This document shows positions 34,546-41,957 of a DNA stretch of 64,000 nucleotides, piece after piece. The DNA lies in the NCBI RefSeq assembly GCF_022346185.1, contig NZ_JAKRMS010000004.1, forward strand, positions 27,906-91,905, in the 5' to 3' direction. Numbering within the stretch: position 1 is the stretch's first letter; each line of letters begins with the position of its first letter. The notes under the pieces were generated by a model. That model ran no database searches and had not been told where the DNA came from. It was given only the letters and a program-made list of their open reading frames with translations. This DNA comes from Cellulomonas sp. ACRRI (GTDB taxonomy: Bacteria > Actinomycetota > Actinomycetes > Actinomycetales > Cellulomonadaceae). A program made the position numbers and the translations under genes.

Positions 34546-35247
34546 ATGCCCACTGAGACGGACCGCGTGCGCGTCCTGGTCGTCGAGGACGAGAGCGTGC
34601 TCGCCGCCGTCATCGGCGACTACCTGCGGGCCGACGGGTACGACGTGGCCGTGGTCGGGGACGGAGCCCGCGCGCTGGAGGCGGCCCGGTCGATCGCCCC
34701 GCACGTCGTCGTCCTCGACCTCGGGCTGCCTACGGTCGACGGCATCGAGGTCTGCCGGCAGCTGCGGGAGTTCTCCGACGCCTACGTCGTGATGCTCACC
34801 GCCCGCGCCGATGAGACCGAGGTGCTGCAGGGGCTGCGCTCCGGGGCGGACGACTACATGACCAAGCCGTTCCGGCCGCGTGAGCTCCTGGCGCGGGTCC
34901 GCACGCTGCTGCGTCGCGCCCGCACCCCCGGGCCGCTCGCCCCGCCCACCCGCGAGGTGGGAGCCCTGGTGGCGGACCTGCGCAGCCGCGAGGTGACGCT
35001 GGCGGGGGCCACGGTCGATCTGACGCCGACCGAGTTCGACCTGCTGGCGTGCCTGCTCGACAACGCCGGAACCGCGATGACACGGCGGGCGCTGATCGAG
35101 GCGCTGCGCGGGGAGAACTGGTTCGGTGACGAGAGCCTGATCGACGTGCACGTGCTACACCTGCGCCGCAAGCTCGGCGACGACGCCGCCACCCAGCGGT
35201 TCGTGCGGACCGTGCGCGGCATCGGCTACCAGCTGGGCGACGGATGA
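34546..35247 (+). CDS. OmpR/PhoB-family response regulator
   Basis: 233 aa. Receiver domain with acidic pair VVEDE, phospho-acceptor Asp in VVVLDLGLP, Thr in MLTARA and Lys in MTKPFRP. It is followed by a winged-helix DNA-binding domain (LTPTEFDLLACLLDNAG, VDVHVLHLRRKLG). The ATG at 34546 gives the usual length. Members bind direct repeats with an 11-bp period, which is the form of the TGAAGG boxes in this window, so it is the best candidate to bind them. Coupled to the kinase gene by a 4-bp overlap. Confidence 0.93.
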   Translation: MPTETDRVRVLVVEDESVLAAVIGDYLRADGYDVAVVGDGARALEAARSIAPHVVVLDLGLPTVDGIEVCRQLREFSDAYVVMLTARADETEVLQGLRSGADDYMTKPFRPRELLARVRTLLRRARTPGPLAPPTREVGALVADLRSREVTLAGATVDLTPTEFDLLACLLDNAGTAMTRRALIEALRGENWFGDESLIDVHVLHLRRKLGDDAATQRFVRTVRGIGYQLGDG

Positions 35248-36383
35248 GTCGCGCGCCCTGGCGCCGGTGGGGCGTCGCCCTCCGGCTGAGCGTCGCGCTC
35301 TGGGCGGTCATCGTGGTCACCGTCGCGACCGCCGGCGCGGTCGCGTGGGTGATCGGGCCGGGGATCTTCCACGAGAACCTGCTCCAGCACAACGAGGACG
35401 CGTCCGACGACGCGACCGAGCACGCCGAGGCCGCGTTCGGCACGGCCGGGAGCGTCTCGCTCGCGGCTGCCCTGCTGCTGGCCCTTCTCGTGTCGTCGGC
35501 CCTGAGCATCTGGATCGCCGGCCGGGTGACCCGCTCGCTGCAGCCGATCGTCACCGCGGCCGGGAGCGTGGCCCGTGGGGTGTACGACCGCCGGGTCCCG
35601 GTGCCGGGTCTGGGCGCCGAGTTCGACGATGTCGCGACCGCGATGAACGCGATGTCCGAGCGTCTCGAGCACGTCGACGGCACCCGCCGCCGGCTCCTGG
35701 CGGACCTGGCGCACGAGCTGCGCACGCCGCTGGCGACCTTGACCGTATACGTCGACTCGATCGAGGACGGACTGCGGGATCCGGACGCGGCGACGCTGCA
35801 GGTGCTGCGCGACCAGGTCGACCGCCTCAGCCGGCTCGCCGAGGACGTCTCGGCGGTCTCGCTGGCCGAGGAGCGACGCCTGCCCCTGCGGCTCGCCGAC
35901 GCCGCACCCGAGGACCTGGTGCGGGCGGCGGCCGCGGCCGCGAACCCCGCGTTCGCCACCAAGGGCGTCTACCTGCAGGTCGACGCAGCGGTCCGGGTCC
36001 CCGCCGTCAGCGTCGACCGTGACCGGATCGGGCAGGTCCTGGCGAATCTCCTCGACAACGCGTTGCGGCACAGCGACCGCGGGGCAGCCGTCGTCGTGCG
36101 CGTGCGCGCCGAGCGCGACGCCGTGGCCATCGCGGTGCACGACACCGGGGACGGCATCGCTGCGGAGCACCTGTCCCACGTGTTCGACCGGTTCTACCGT
36201 GCCGACGCCGCCCGGGACCGCGACCACGGCGGGTCAGGGATCGGGCTGACCGTGAGCAAGGCATTCGCCGAGGCCCACGACGGCTCGCTGGACGCCGCCA
36301 GCCCCGGCACCGGGCAGGGCGCGACGTTCACCCTCCGACTCCCGGTCCGACGCAGCCGGAGCGCCGCGGCGAGCCCCAGATGA
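35244..36383 (+). CDS. membrane sensor histidine kinase
   Basis: 379 aa. Two helices (about 12-36 and 69-92) enclose a short outer loop with FHENLLQHNEDASDDATEH, rich in His and acids but without Cys. A HAMP linker follows, then HisKA with the phospho-acceptor His in LAHELRTPLA and a HATPase domain (NLLDNALRHS, DTGDGI, FDRFYRAD, GGSGIGLTV). The His/acidic loop suits metal or envelope-stress sensing, an inference. Partner of the response regulator just upstream. The stop TGA is also the first base triplet of box D. Confidence 0.93.
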   Translation: MSRAPWRRWGVALRLSVALWAVIVVTVATAGAVAWVIGPGIFHENLLQHNEDASDDATEHAEAAFGTAGSVSLAAALLLALLVSSALSIWIAGRVTRSLQPIVTAAGSVARGVYDRRVPVPGLGAEFDDVATAMNAMSERLEHVDGTRRRLLADLAHELRTPLATLTVYVDSIEDGLRDPDAATLQVLRDQVDRLSRLAEDVSAVSLAEERRLPLRLADAAPEDLVRAAAAAANPAFATKGVYLQVDAAVRVPAVSVDRDRIGQVLANLLDNALRHSDRGAAVVVRVRAERDAVAIAVHDTGDGIAAEHLSHVFDRFYRADAARDRDHGGSGIGLTVSKAFAEAHDGSLDAASPGTGQGATFTLRLPVRRSRSAAASPR

Positions 36384-36440
36384 AGGAACGCTGAAGGCGC
36401 GCCCGCGCCGCGGTCGCGCTGTGGCGCCCCGACCTACGGT
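36381..36440 (+). promoter_or_regulatory. tandem TGAAGG box and promoter of the M23 peptidase operon (site D)
   Basis: TGAAGG-AACGC-TGAAGG at 36381-36397 begins with the histidine kinase stop codon. TACGGT (36435-36440) follows after 37 bp, the same spacing as at sites A and B. The M23 gene starts 36 bp further on. Confidence 0.6.
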
Positions 36441-36475
36441 GGTCGCGCCCTCGTGCCCCACGACAGGAATCCCGC

Positions 36476-37822
36476 ATGCGCCCCGCCCTCCGTCCCGTCC
36501 GCGCCTGGAGGCGCCTGATCGCCACGCTGGTCGCCGCCGCCGTGCTGGTCTCGGTCGCCCCGGTCACCGGTTCCGCCGACGACCTGGACGACCGGCGCCG
36601 GGCCGCGCAGGAACGCGCGGACGCCGCGCAGCAGCGCTCCGACGACCTGCAGGCGTCGGTCGAGGGGCTTTCCGCCGACCTCGCGCAGGCGGTCAGCGAT
36701 CTCGCGGCGACCGAGGCCCGGCTCCCGGCCGCGCAGGCCGAGCTGAAGGCCGCGCAGGACGAGCTGGCCGGTGCCGAGCGCCGGGCGGCGCTCGTCCAGG
36801 CCCGGCTCACGGACGCCACCGAGCAGCAGGAGCGCATCACCGCGCAGGTCGCCGAGTCCGCCACCCGCGGCGAGGAGGTGCGGGCCAGCGTCGGGCAGCT
36901 GGCGCGCCAGGCTTACCAGAACGGCGGCGAGGTGTCCCCCCTCGCCGTGGTCCTGGACGCCCAGGACCTGGACGACTTCAACCGCCGCTACCAGGCCGCC
37001 GCCGCCGCTCAACGGGCTCAGTCGGAGATGGTCGACGAGCTGGCGCAGCTCGCCGGGGAAGCCCGCCAGGCCGAGGCCCGGCTCGTCGCGGTCACCGACC
37101 GGATCGCCGACCTCAAGGTCGAGGCGGACGAGGAGGTCGCCGTCGCGGACCAGGCCCGAGCAGCGGCGGCCACCCGCGAGCAGGAGATCGAGCAGTTGAT
37201 CACCGATCAGCGAGCGAGCCAGCAGCGGCTGGCCGGCATGAAGGCGCAGGCCGAGGCCGAGCAGGCGCAGGCGGAGCGTGAACGCGGCGCGCTGGAGAGC
37301 GAGCTCGCGGGGATCATCGCCGAGCAGCGCCGGCAGGCCGAGGCCGCGGCGGCGGCGAACCAGCCCGCGGCGCCCGGTCCCGCAGCCCCTCCTCCGCCCT
37401 CGTCGGGGTCCGGGGCGATCTTCGCCAACCCCACCTCGATCAACCCGATGTACGTCACCTCGAACTACGGGATGCGGCTGCACCCGATCCTGGGTTACAC
37501 CCGCCTGCACGCCGGGATCGACCTGCGCACCTACTGCAACACCCCGCTCTACGCGCCCCGCGACGCGACCGTGCAGTGGGCGCAGTGGCGCAACGGGTTC
37601 GGCAACCAGGTGATGCTCAACTACGGCACCGTGAACGGGCAGCCCATGATGAGCAGCTCCAACCACATGACCCGGTCCGTCGTCTCCGCGGGCCAGCAGG
37701 TCCGGCAGGGCGATCTCATCGGCTACTCCGGCAACACCGGGTTGTCCGGGGCGTGCCACCTGCACTTCGAGGTCTACGTCAACGGCTCCACCGTCGACCC
37801 GGCACCGCTGCTGGGGAGGTGA
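36476..37822 (+). CDS. M23-family peptidase with coiled coil (EnvC/NlpD-like)
   Basis: 448 aa. Signal peptide (about 13-37), long coiled coil (about 38-290, Ala/Gln/Glu/Arg-rich heptads), Pro-rich hinge, and C-terminal LytM/M23 domain. Zn ligands and family motifs: HPILGYTRLHAGIDL (H-x3-D) and CHLHFEV (HxH). It should cut or regulate cutting of peptidoglycan cross-links outside the membrane; the coiled coil recalls EnvC and RipC-type proteins that partner FtsEX or amidases. First gene after the two-component system, with box D in between. Confidence 0.9.
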   Translation: MRPALRPVRAWRRLIATLVAAAVLVSVAPVTGSADDLDDRRRAAQERADAAQQRSDDLQASVEGLSADLAQAVSDLAATEARLPAAQAELKAAQDELAGAERRAALVQARLTDATEQQERITAQVAESATRGEEVRASVGQLARQAYQNGGEVSPLAVVLDAQDLDDFNRRYQAAAAAQRAQSEMVDELAQLAGEARQAEARLVAVTDRIADLKVEADEEVAVADQARAAAATREQEIEQLITDQRASQQRLAGMKAQAEAEQAQAERERGALESELAGIIAEQRRQAEAAAAANQPAAPGPAAPPPPSSGSGAIFANPTSINPMYVTSNYGMRLHPILGYTRLHAGIDLRTYCNTPLYAPRDATVQWAQWRNGFGNQVMLNYGTVNGQPMMSSSNHMTRSVVSAGQQVRQGDLIGYSGNTGLSGACHLHFEVYVNGSTVDPAPLLGR

Positions 37823-37827
37823 ACGGC

Positions 37828-38415
37828 GTGCGCGGCACATGCCGCGCCGCGGGGCTGATCGCGACCGCGGTGCTGGCCCTCGCCGCCTGCAGCCCGTCGT
37901 CGACGACGGGCGCGACCGTCCCCGACCAGGGGTACGTCTCCGGCGACGGCAGCGTCCAGACGTGGGAGCGCGACGAGCGGGGCGAAGCCGTGGCCGTCAC
38001 CGGCACCACCTACCAGGGCGACCAGGTCGACACCGCGGACTGGGCCGGCGACGTCGTCGTGCTCAACACCTGGTACGCAGCCTGCCCGCCGTGCCGCGCT
38101 GAGGCACCGACCCTCGCGGCGCTCGCTCGAGACCGCGCGGACGAGGGAGTGCGGCTGCTGGGGATCAACGTCGAGGACGCCGCCGGCGCGGCACTGGCGT
38201 TCGAGCGCACCTTCGACATCCCGTACCCGTCGATCGACGACTCGACCGGCACCGCGGTGAGCGCCCTGTCAGGGACCGTCCCCCTGCAGGCCGTCCCCAC
38301 CACCGTCGTCCTCGACCGTCAGGGGCGCGTCGCCGCCCGTATCGTCGGGCTCGCCGAAGACTCCACCCTGGACGCCGTGGTCGGTGACGTCGTCGACGAA
38401 GCCGGTGCACCGTGA
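37828..38415 (+). CDS. TlpA-like thioredoxin-fold lipoprotein
   Basis: 195 aa. Lipobox LALAAC (Cys21). Thioredoxin fold with CPPC (Cys86/Cys89 in WYAACPPC) and the cis-Pro loop AVPTTVVLDRQGRV. The CPPC motif and anchor fit a reductase for cytochrome c or copper-protein thiols that takes electrons from CcdA. A GGGGAGG site at 37813 favours the GTG at 37828; a GTG at 37819 overlapping the previous stop is the alternative. Followed by CtaG and CopC. Confidence 0.88.
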   Translation: MRGTCRAAGLIATAVLALAACSPSSTTGATVPDQGYVSGDGSVQTWERDERGEAVAVTGTTYQGDQVDTADWAGDVVVLNTWYAACPPCRAEAPTLAALARDRADEGVRLLGINVEDAAGAALAFERTFDIPYPSIDDSTGTAVSALSGTVPLQAVPTTVVLDRQGRVAARIVGLAEDSTLDAVVGDVVDEAGAP

Positions 38416-38434
38416 GACCAGCAGGCGACGCGTG

Positions 38435-39403
38435 ATGTTGCCCGCCGACTTCTCCGGCCCGGCCCTGATCCCGACCGCGCCCCCGAGCCTGGCGACCTAT
38501 CTCGCGCCGTGGATCCAGCCGGTCCCGGTGCTGCCGGTGGTCGCCGTCCTGCTCGGCGCCGCCTACGTGGTGGGCGTCGCCCGGCGTCACAGGCGGGGCC
38601 GGCGGTGGCCCTTCAGCCGGACGCTGGCGTTCCTGGGCGGTTGCGTCGTGCTGCTGGTCGTCACCGGGGCCGGTGTCGAGGGGTACGGGTACGAGATGTT
38701 CTCCGTGTTCATGTTCCAGCAGCTCACGCTCATGATGTTCGTCGCGCCCCTGCTGGTGCTCGGCCGCCCGGGCACGCTGCTGCTGCACACGGCTCCGCAC
38801 CGCGGGCCGGGGCGCGTGCTCCTGATCTCAGCGCGCCGTGCGCTGCGGTCACCGGTCGCGGGCGCAGCCCTGCACCCGGCGGTCACCGTGCCGCTGTTCC
38901 TGCTCGCCTTCTACGGCCTGTACCTGACCGACGCGGCCGGCGTGGTCCTGTCCTCGTGGACCGGGCACACCGCCCTCGAGGTCGCCCTGCTCGTGGCGGG
39001 CGTGCTGTTCGCGGCACCGGTGCTCTCGCGCGACCCGCTGCCGAGACGCCAGGGGCACGCGGGTCGCGCGCTGGACGTCGCGGTCGAGATGCCCCTGCAC
39101 GCGTTCTTCGGCGTCGTGCTCATGATGGCGACCACACCCGTCGTCGCCGCGTTCGGGCACCCGCCTGCGGGCTGGGGCGTCGACCTGGTCGGCGACCAGC
39201 AGACCGCCGGAGCCCTGGCCTGGTCCTACGGCGAGCTGCCCACCCTGATCGTGCTGCTGATCGTGCTGTCGCGCTGGCACCGCGAGGAGACGGACAGCAC
39301 GGCCCTGCGCGACCGCCGCGCCGACCGGGACGGCGACGCCGAGCTCGACGCCTACAACGCCTACCTGGCGGGGCTCGCCGAGCGCGACCGTCGCCCCACC
39401 TGA
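38435..39403 (+). CDS. ctaG: cytochrome c oxidase assembly protein (CtaG/Caa3 type)
   Basis: About 322 aa, seven or more helices. The segment GYGYEMFSVFMFQQLTLMMFVAPLLVLGRPG and later EMPLHAFFGVVLMMATTPV match the Caa3_CtaG family that handles copper for cytochrome oxidase assembly. The start is uncertain: ATG at 38435 is chosen, with GTG at 38432 or 38405 as alternatives. Neighbours TlpA-like and CopC fit a periplasmic copper delivery unit. Confidence 0.85.
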   Translation: MLPADFSGPALIPTAPPSLATYLAPWIQPVPVLPVVAVLLGAAYVVGVARRHRRGRRWPFSRTLAFLGGCVVLLVVTGAGVEGYGYEMFSVFMFQQLTLMMFVAPLLVLGRPGTLLLHTAPHRGPGRVLLISARRALRSPVAGAALHPAVTVPLFLLAFYGLYLTDAAGVVLSSWTGHTALEVALLVAGVLFAAPVLSRDPLPRRQGHAGRALDVAVEMPLHAFFGVVLMMATTPVVAAFGHPPAGWGVDLVGDQQTAGALAWSYGELPTLIVLLIVLSRWHREETDSTALRDRRADRDGDAELDAYNAYLAGLAERDRRPT

Positions 39404-39475
39404 CGCCCACCCGTCCCGCCGGGTCCGCGTTCCGAACCACCTCCACCAGCATCCGCACCACCCGAGAGGTCCGAC

Positions 39476-40150
39476 ATGTCCCACGCCCCCGCGCCGAGTC
39501 CGCGCCGGTCCCTGCTGTCCCGCCTGCTGCTCGTCCCTGTGCTGGCCGCCGGTGCCCTGGCCCTGTCCGTGGCCCCGGCGTCGGCGCACTCCGGCATGAC
39601 CGGGTCGGACCCCGCGGACGGCGCCACCGTCGACGTCGCGCCCGACGCCGTCACGCTGACCTTCAACGAACCGCCGCAGGCGCTCGGCACGGAGGTCGCT
39701 GTCGTCGGGCCCGACGGGGCGACCGTGAGCGAGGGTGTGACGACGGTCGCCGACACCGCCGTCATCCAGACCCTCGCCGCGGCTCGACCGGCAGGTGCCT
39801 ACGTCATCCAGTGGCGGGTCACGTCCGCCGATGGGCACCCACTGTCCGGCGAGCTCACGTTCACGGCCGCGACCGACACCGGGGTGGAAGAGACGGCCGG
39901 CGGATCGACCCACCCGGAGCCGGGGCCGATCGAGGAGACCACCGCTCCGAGCACCGAGGAGACCGTCGACTCCGCCGCGGCGCCGAGCGAGGCTCAGGAG
40001 GAGCAGGTCACTTGGCGGTGGGGACCGACATCGATCGGGGTCCTCATCGCGATCGCCGCAGCGGTCGGCGTGCTCGTCTTCGTAGCTCTGCGTCTGCGGC
40101 GGCGGAACCTCGGGGCGTCGAACGACGATCACGAGCGCCGCGAGCCGTGA
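39476..40150 (+). CDS. copC: CopC-domain copper-binding protein
   Basis: 224 aa. Signal peptide ends ASAHSGM, placing the conserved His right at the mature N-terminus, the first Cu(II) ligand of CopC. The CopC domain continues with SDPADGATVDVAPDAVTLTF-type strands and ends with SADGHPLSGELTF, giving another His. A Thr/Glu-rich linker and one C-terminal helix (about 184-207) anchor it. Unlike CopCD fusions there is no CopD part. It should bind copper outside the membrane for CtaG or for uptake. Confidence 0.92.
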   Translation: MSHAPAPSPRRSLLSRLLLVPVLAAGALALSVAPASAHSGMTGSDPADGATVDVAPDAVTLTFNEPPQALGTEVAVVGPDGATVSEGVTTVADTAVIQTLAAARPAGAYVIQWRVTSADGHPLSGELTFTAATDTGVEETAGGSTHPEPGPIEETTAPSTEETVDSAAAPSEAQEEQVTWRWGPTSIGVLIAIAAAVGVLVFVALRLRRRNLGASNDDHERREP

Positions 40151-40260
40151 CGTCGAGCCGGGCTTAGCCGGATCTTCATCAGCAGGCGCTCACCGATAGC
40201 CGCCTACCGGACGATCCAGTCGCTGCACGACACGAGGTGCGAACCAGCGAGGAGGGGCGG

Positions 40261-40752
40261 ATGCCCGAACAACGGATCGTCGGGTCCAGCAACAAGATCG
40301 GTGGCCAGCGCTCGTCGTCGACCCACACAGAGCCGGAGCCCGCGCCTGTACCGAAGAAGCGAGGCAGGCGTGGGCTGGTGGTCGTCGGGGCGCTTGTTGT
40401 TGCGGCCGGAGCCGGCTGGTTCCTTCTTCGGCCCGGTGCAGCGTCGGAGGCCGAGCCAATGAAGGTCGAGCTCGGTACCGTCCAGGCGGTTGAGCCGATC
40501 AGCATCAACCTTGCGGGCGGTCGCTACCTGCGTCTCGGGCTAGGACTACAGCTGACCGCCGAGGTCGCCGAGGACGTGGACACGGTCAAGGCGCTCGACC
40601 TCGCGATTGCGCTGTTCTCGCAGCGGCCCGTCGAGGAGATCAGCACGCCTGAGGGCAGGAATGCGCTCAAGCGCGAGCTCGCCGCTCAGCTGACCGAGGT
40701 GTACGAGGGCGAAGTCGTCGACGTCTACTTCAGCAACTTCGTCTATCAGTAA
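40261..40752 (+). CDS. FliL-family protein, isolated from flagellar genes
   Basis: 163 aa. Basic N-terminus, one helix (about 40-56), and an outer domain typical of FliL: LGTVQAVEPISINLAGGRYLRLGLGLQL, LDLAIALFS, the NALKRELAAQL region and a final VYFSNFVYQ. FliL supports the stator of the flagellar motor. No other flagellar gene lies nearby; it may be a paralogue with another envelope role. GAGGAGGGG precedes the ATG at 40261. Confidence 0.88.
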   Translation: MPEQRIVGSSNKIGGQRSSSTHTEPEPAPVPKKRGRRGLVVVGALVVAAGAGWFLLRPGAASEAEPMKVELGTVQAVEPISINLAGGRYLRLGLGLQLTAEVAEDVDTVKALDLAIALFSQRPVEEISTPEGRNALKRELAAQLTEVYEGEVVDVYFSNFVYQ

Positions 40753-40776
40753 CCATGGAGGACGCCCGGCCACGGA

Positions 40777-40887
40777 TCTTCATCGAACCTCAACCGGCGG
40801 CGGCCGAACTCGGGATCCCAGGCGCTTACGTTGGACGCACCCCGTGGCGGCCCTCTCGATGGATCCGAGCGCTCGGCCGCCACGGGG
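40777..40887 (+). promoter_or_regulatory. operator-promoter-hairpin module, first copy
   Basis: TCTTCA-TCGAA-CCTCAA at 40777-40793 (the complement reads TTGAGG-N5-TGAAGA), then TACGTT at 40827-40832, then a 13-bp inverted repeat CCCCGTGGCGGCC (40840-40852) and its complement (40875-40887). The same module lies before lnt at 41810. Here it leads only into the broken relaxase. Confidence 0.6.
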
Positions 40888-40904
40888 ACCACCGCACCCC
40901 GCCC

Positions 40905-41690
40905 TCGTGCGCATGAGCCGCGCGGGACAAGCCCGTCGTGCTCCCGGCCGCGACGGCGAACGCACGCGCTCGCCGGTCACGACTCCGTGGTGGGTGCGGT
41001 GTCGCACGATCGCGACCTGAGCCTCGACGACGCGGTGGCGATCGCGACTGCCTGGACCTGCCGCGCAAGGTGCTCGGCACGAAGGTACTGGTGCATAAGT
41101 CGAGGTGGGGCGAACAGCGGCAGCGCAAAGCAGCGCACTGCCGAGCGGGTGCTCGGGCACGTCTACTACGTGTCCACCTCGGCGGCGTCGGTCGAAAGGG
41201 GCTGAGCGACGAGACGTAGACCAAGGTCGCGGCGGACTAGGTCGCGGCGATGCGGCTCGCCGACAAGGGTGTCGACTGAGCGCGGTGCCGGTCGTTGACG
41301 AGTCGCACGTGGTCTCGGCGAACGGCAACGACCAGGTGCACGTCGTGCTGAACCTGGTGCGCGAGGGAGGGGCGAGGGCTGACCTGCTCCGCGACTGGGC
41401 CCGGTCGTAGCGGATCATGAACGATGTCGAGCACCGCTACGGCTGACGGTCACCGAGGCCCCGAAGTGGGAGGGCAAGGGACTGGGCGCGAACACGCGTG
41501 GCGAGATCGCCAGAGCCGAGCGCGAGCGGATGCCGGCGGCGGCGCGCGACGAGCTGAGGCTGCGGGTCAGCGCAGTCACCGTGGCGTCGAACGACGAGCG
41601 CGAGTTCCTCGACGGGCCGCGCGACGCGCGTGCCGGATGCACCGGCTTGGACGGTGCGGTGGAAGGGCCGTGAGGTCGCCGACCGGGTTA
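40905..41690 (+). pseudogene. decayed mobilisation relaxase
   Basis: Short fragments in changing frames can be strung into a MobA/relaxase-like protein: GHVYYVSTSAASVERGLSDET, then AAD-stop-VAAMRLADKGVD, then NGNDQVHVVLNLVREGG, RIMNDVEHRYG, LTVTEAPKWEGKG and ASNDEREFL. The second and third pieces resemble the SLSL-LSDEQW and GNDHIHxVVNLVREDG motifs of actinobacterial relaxases, where the His-x-His region binds metal. At least four in-frame stops (for example 41217, 41238) and several frameshifts show long decay. It marks the remains of an integrative or mobilisable element. The identification is from motif memory, not a search. Confidence 0.6.
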
Positions 41691-41809
41691 GGGCGCTTCG
41701 CGCCAGAGCCGGCGATCGCGGCGGTGCCAAAGCTTGACGAGTGGATGAGCGCTCGCCAGGCACATGTCGCGGCTGCAGGCATCGCCCGCCGGCGGGGGCG
41801 CGCCCGCAC

Positions 41810-41917
41810 TTTTCATCGAACCTCAACCGGTTCCGGTGGATCGGGGTGTTCCGGCCTGCTTACGTTGAGGAGACCCCGCGGCGGCGTCCCACGGACCCAG
41901 GCACTGCCGCCGCGGGG
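41810..41917 (+). promoter_or_regulatory. operator-promoter-hairpin module upstream of lnt, second copy
   Basis: TTTTCA-TCGAA-CCTCAA at 41810-41826 shares 19 identical bases with the first copy. TACGTT (41861-41866) follows after 34 bp, then a 12-bp inverted repeat CCCCGCGGCGGC (41874-41885) and its complement (41906-41917). The hairpin would lie at the start of the lnt message. Confidence 0.65.
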
Positions 41918-41957
41918 GCCACTCACCCCCTCTCTCGTCCCGGGAGTCGTGCCACCC

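Larger units (their letters stand above)
40753..41957 (+). other. 1.2-kb gene-free stretch with a decayed mobilisation gene and two promoter modules
   Basis: Between fliL and lnt lie the promoter module at 40777, the broken relaxase (about 40905-41690) and the second module at 41810. No intact gene is supported. Confidence 0.65.

Noticed and set aside
34546..36383. Assignment of the two-component pair to CutRS
   Set aside because: The sensor loop of the kinase lacks the Cys pair expected for CutS, so no specific name is given.
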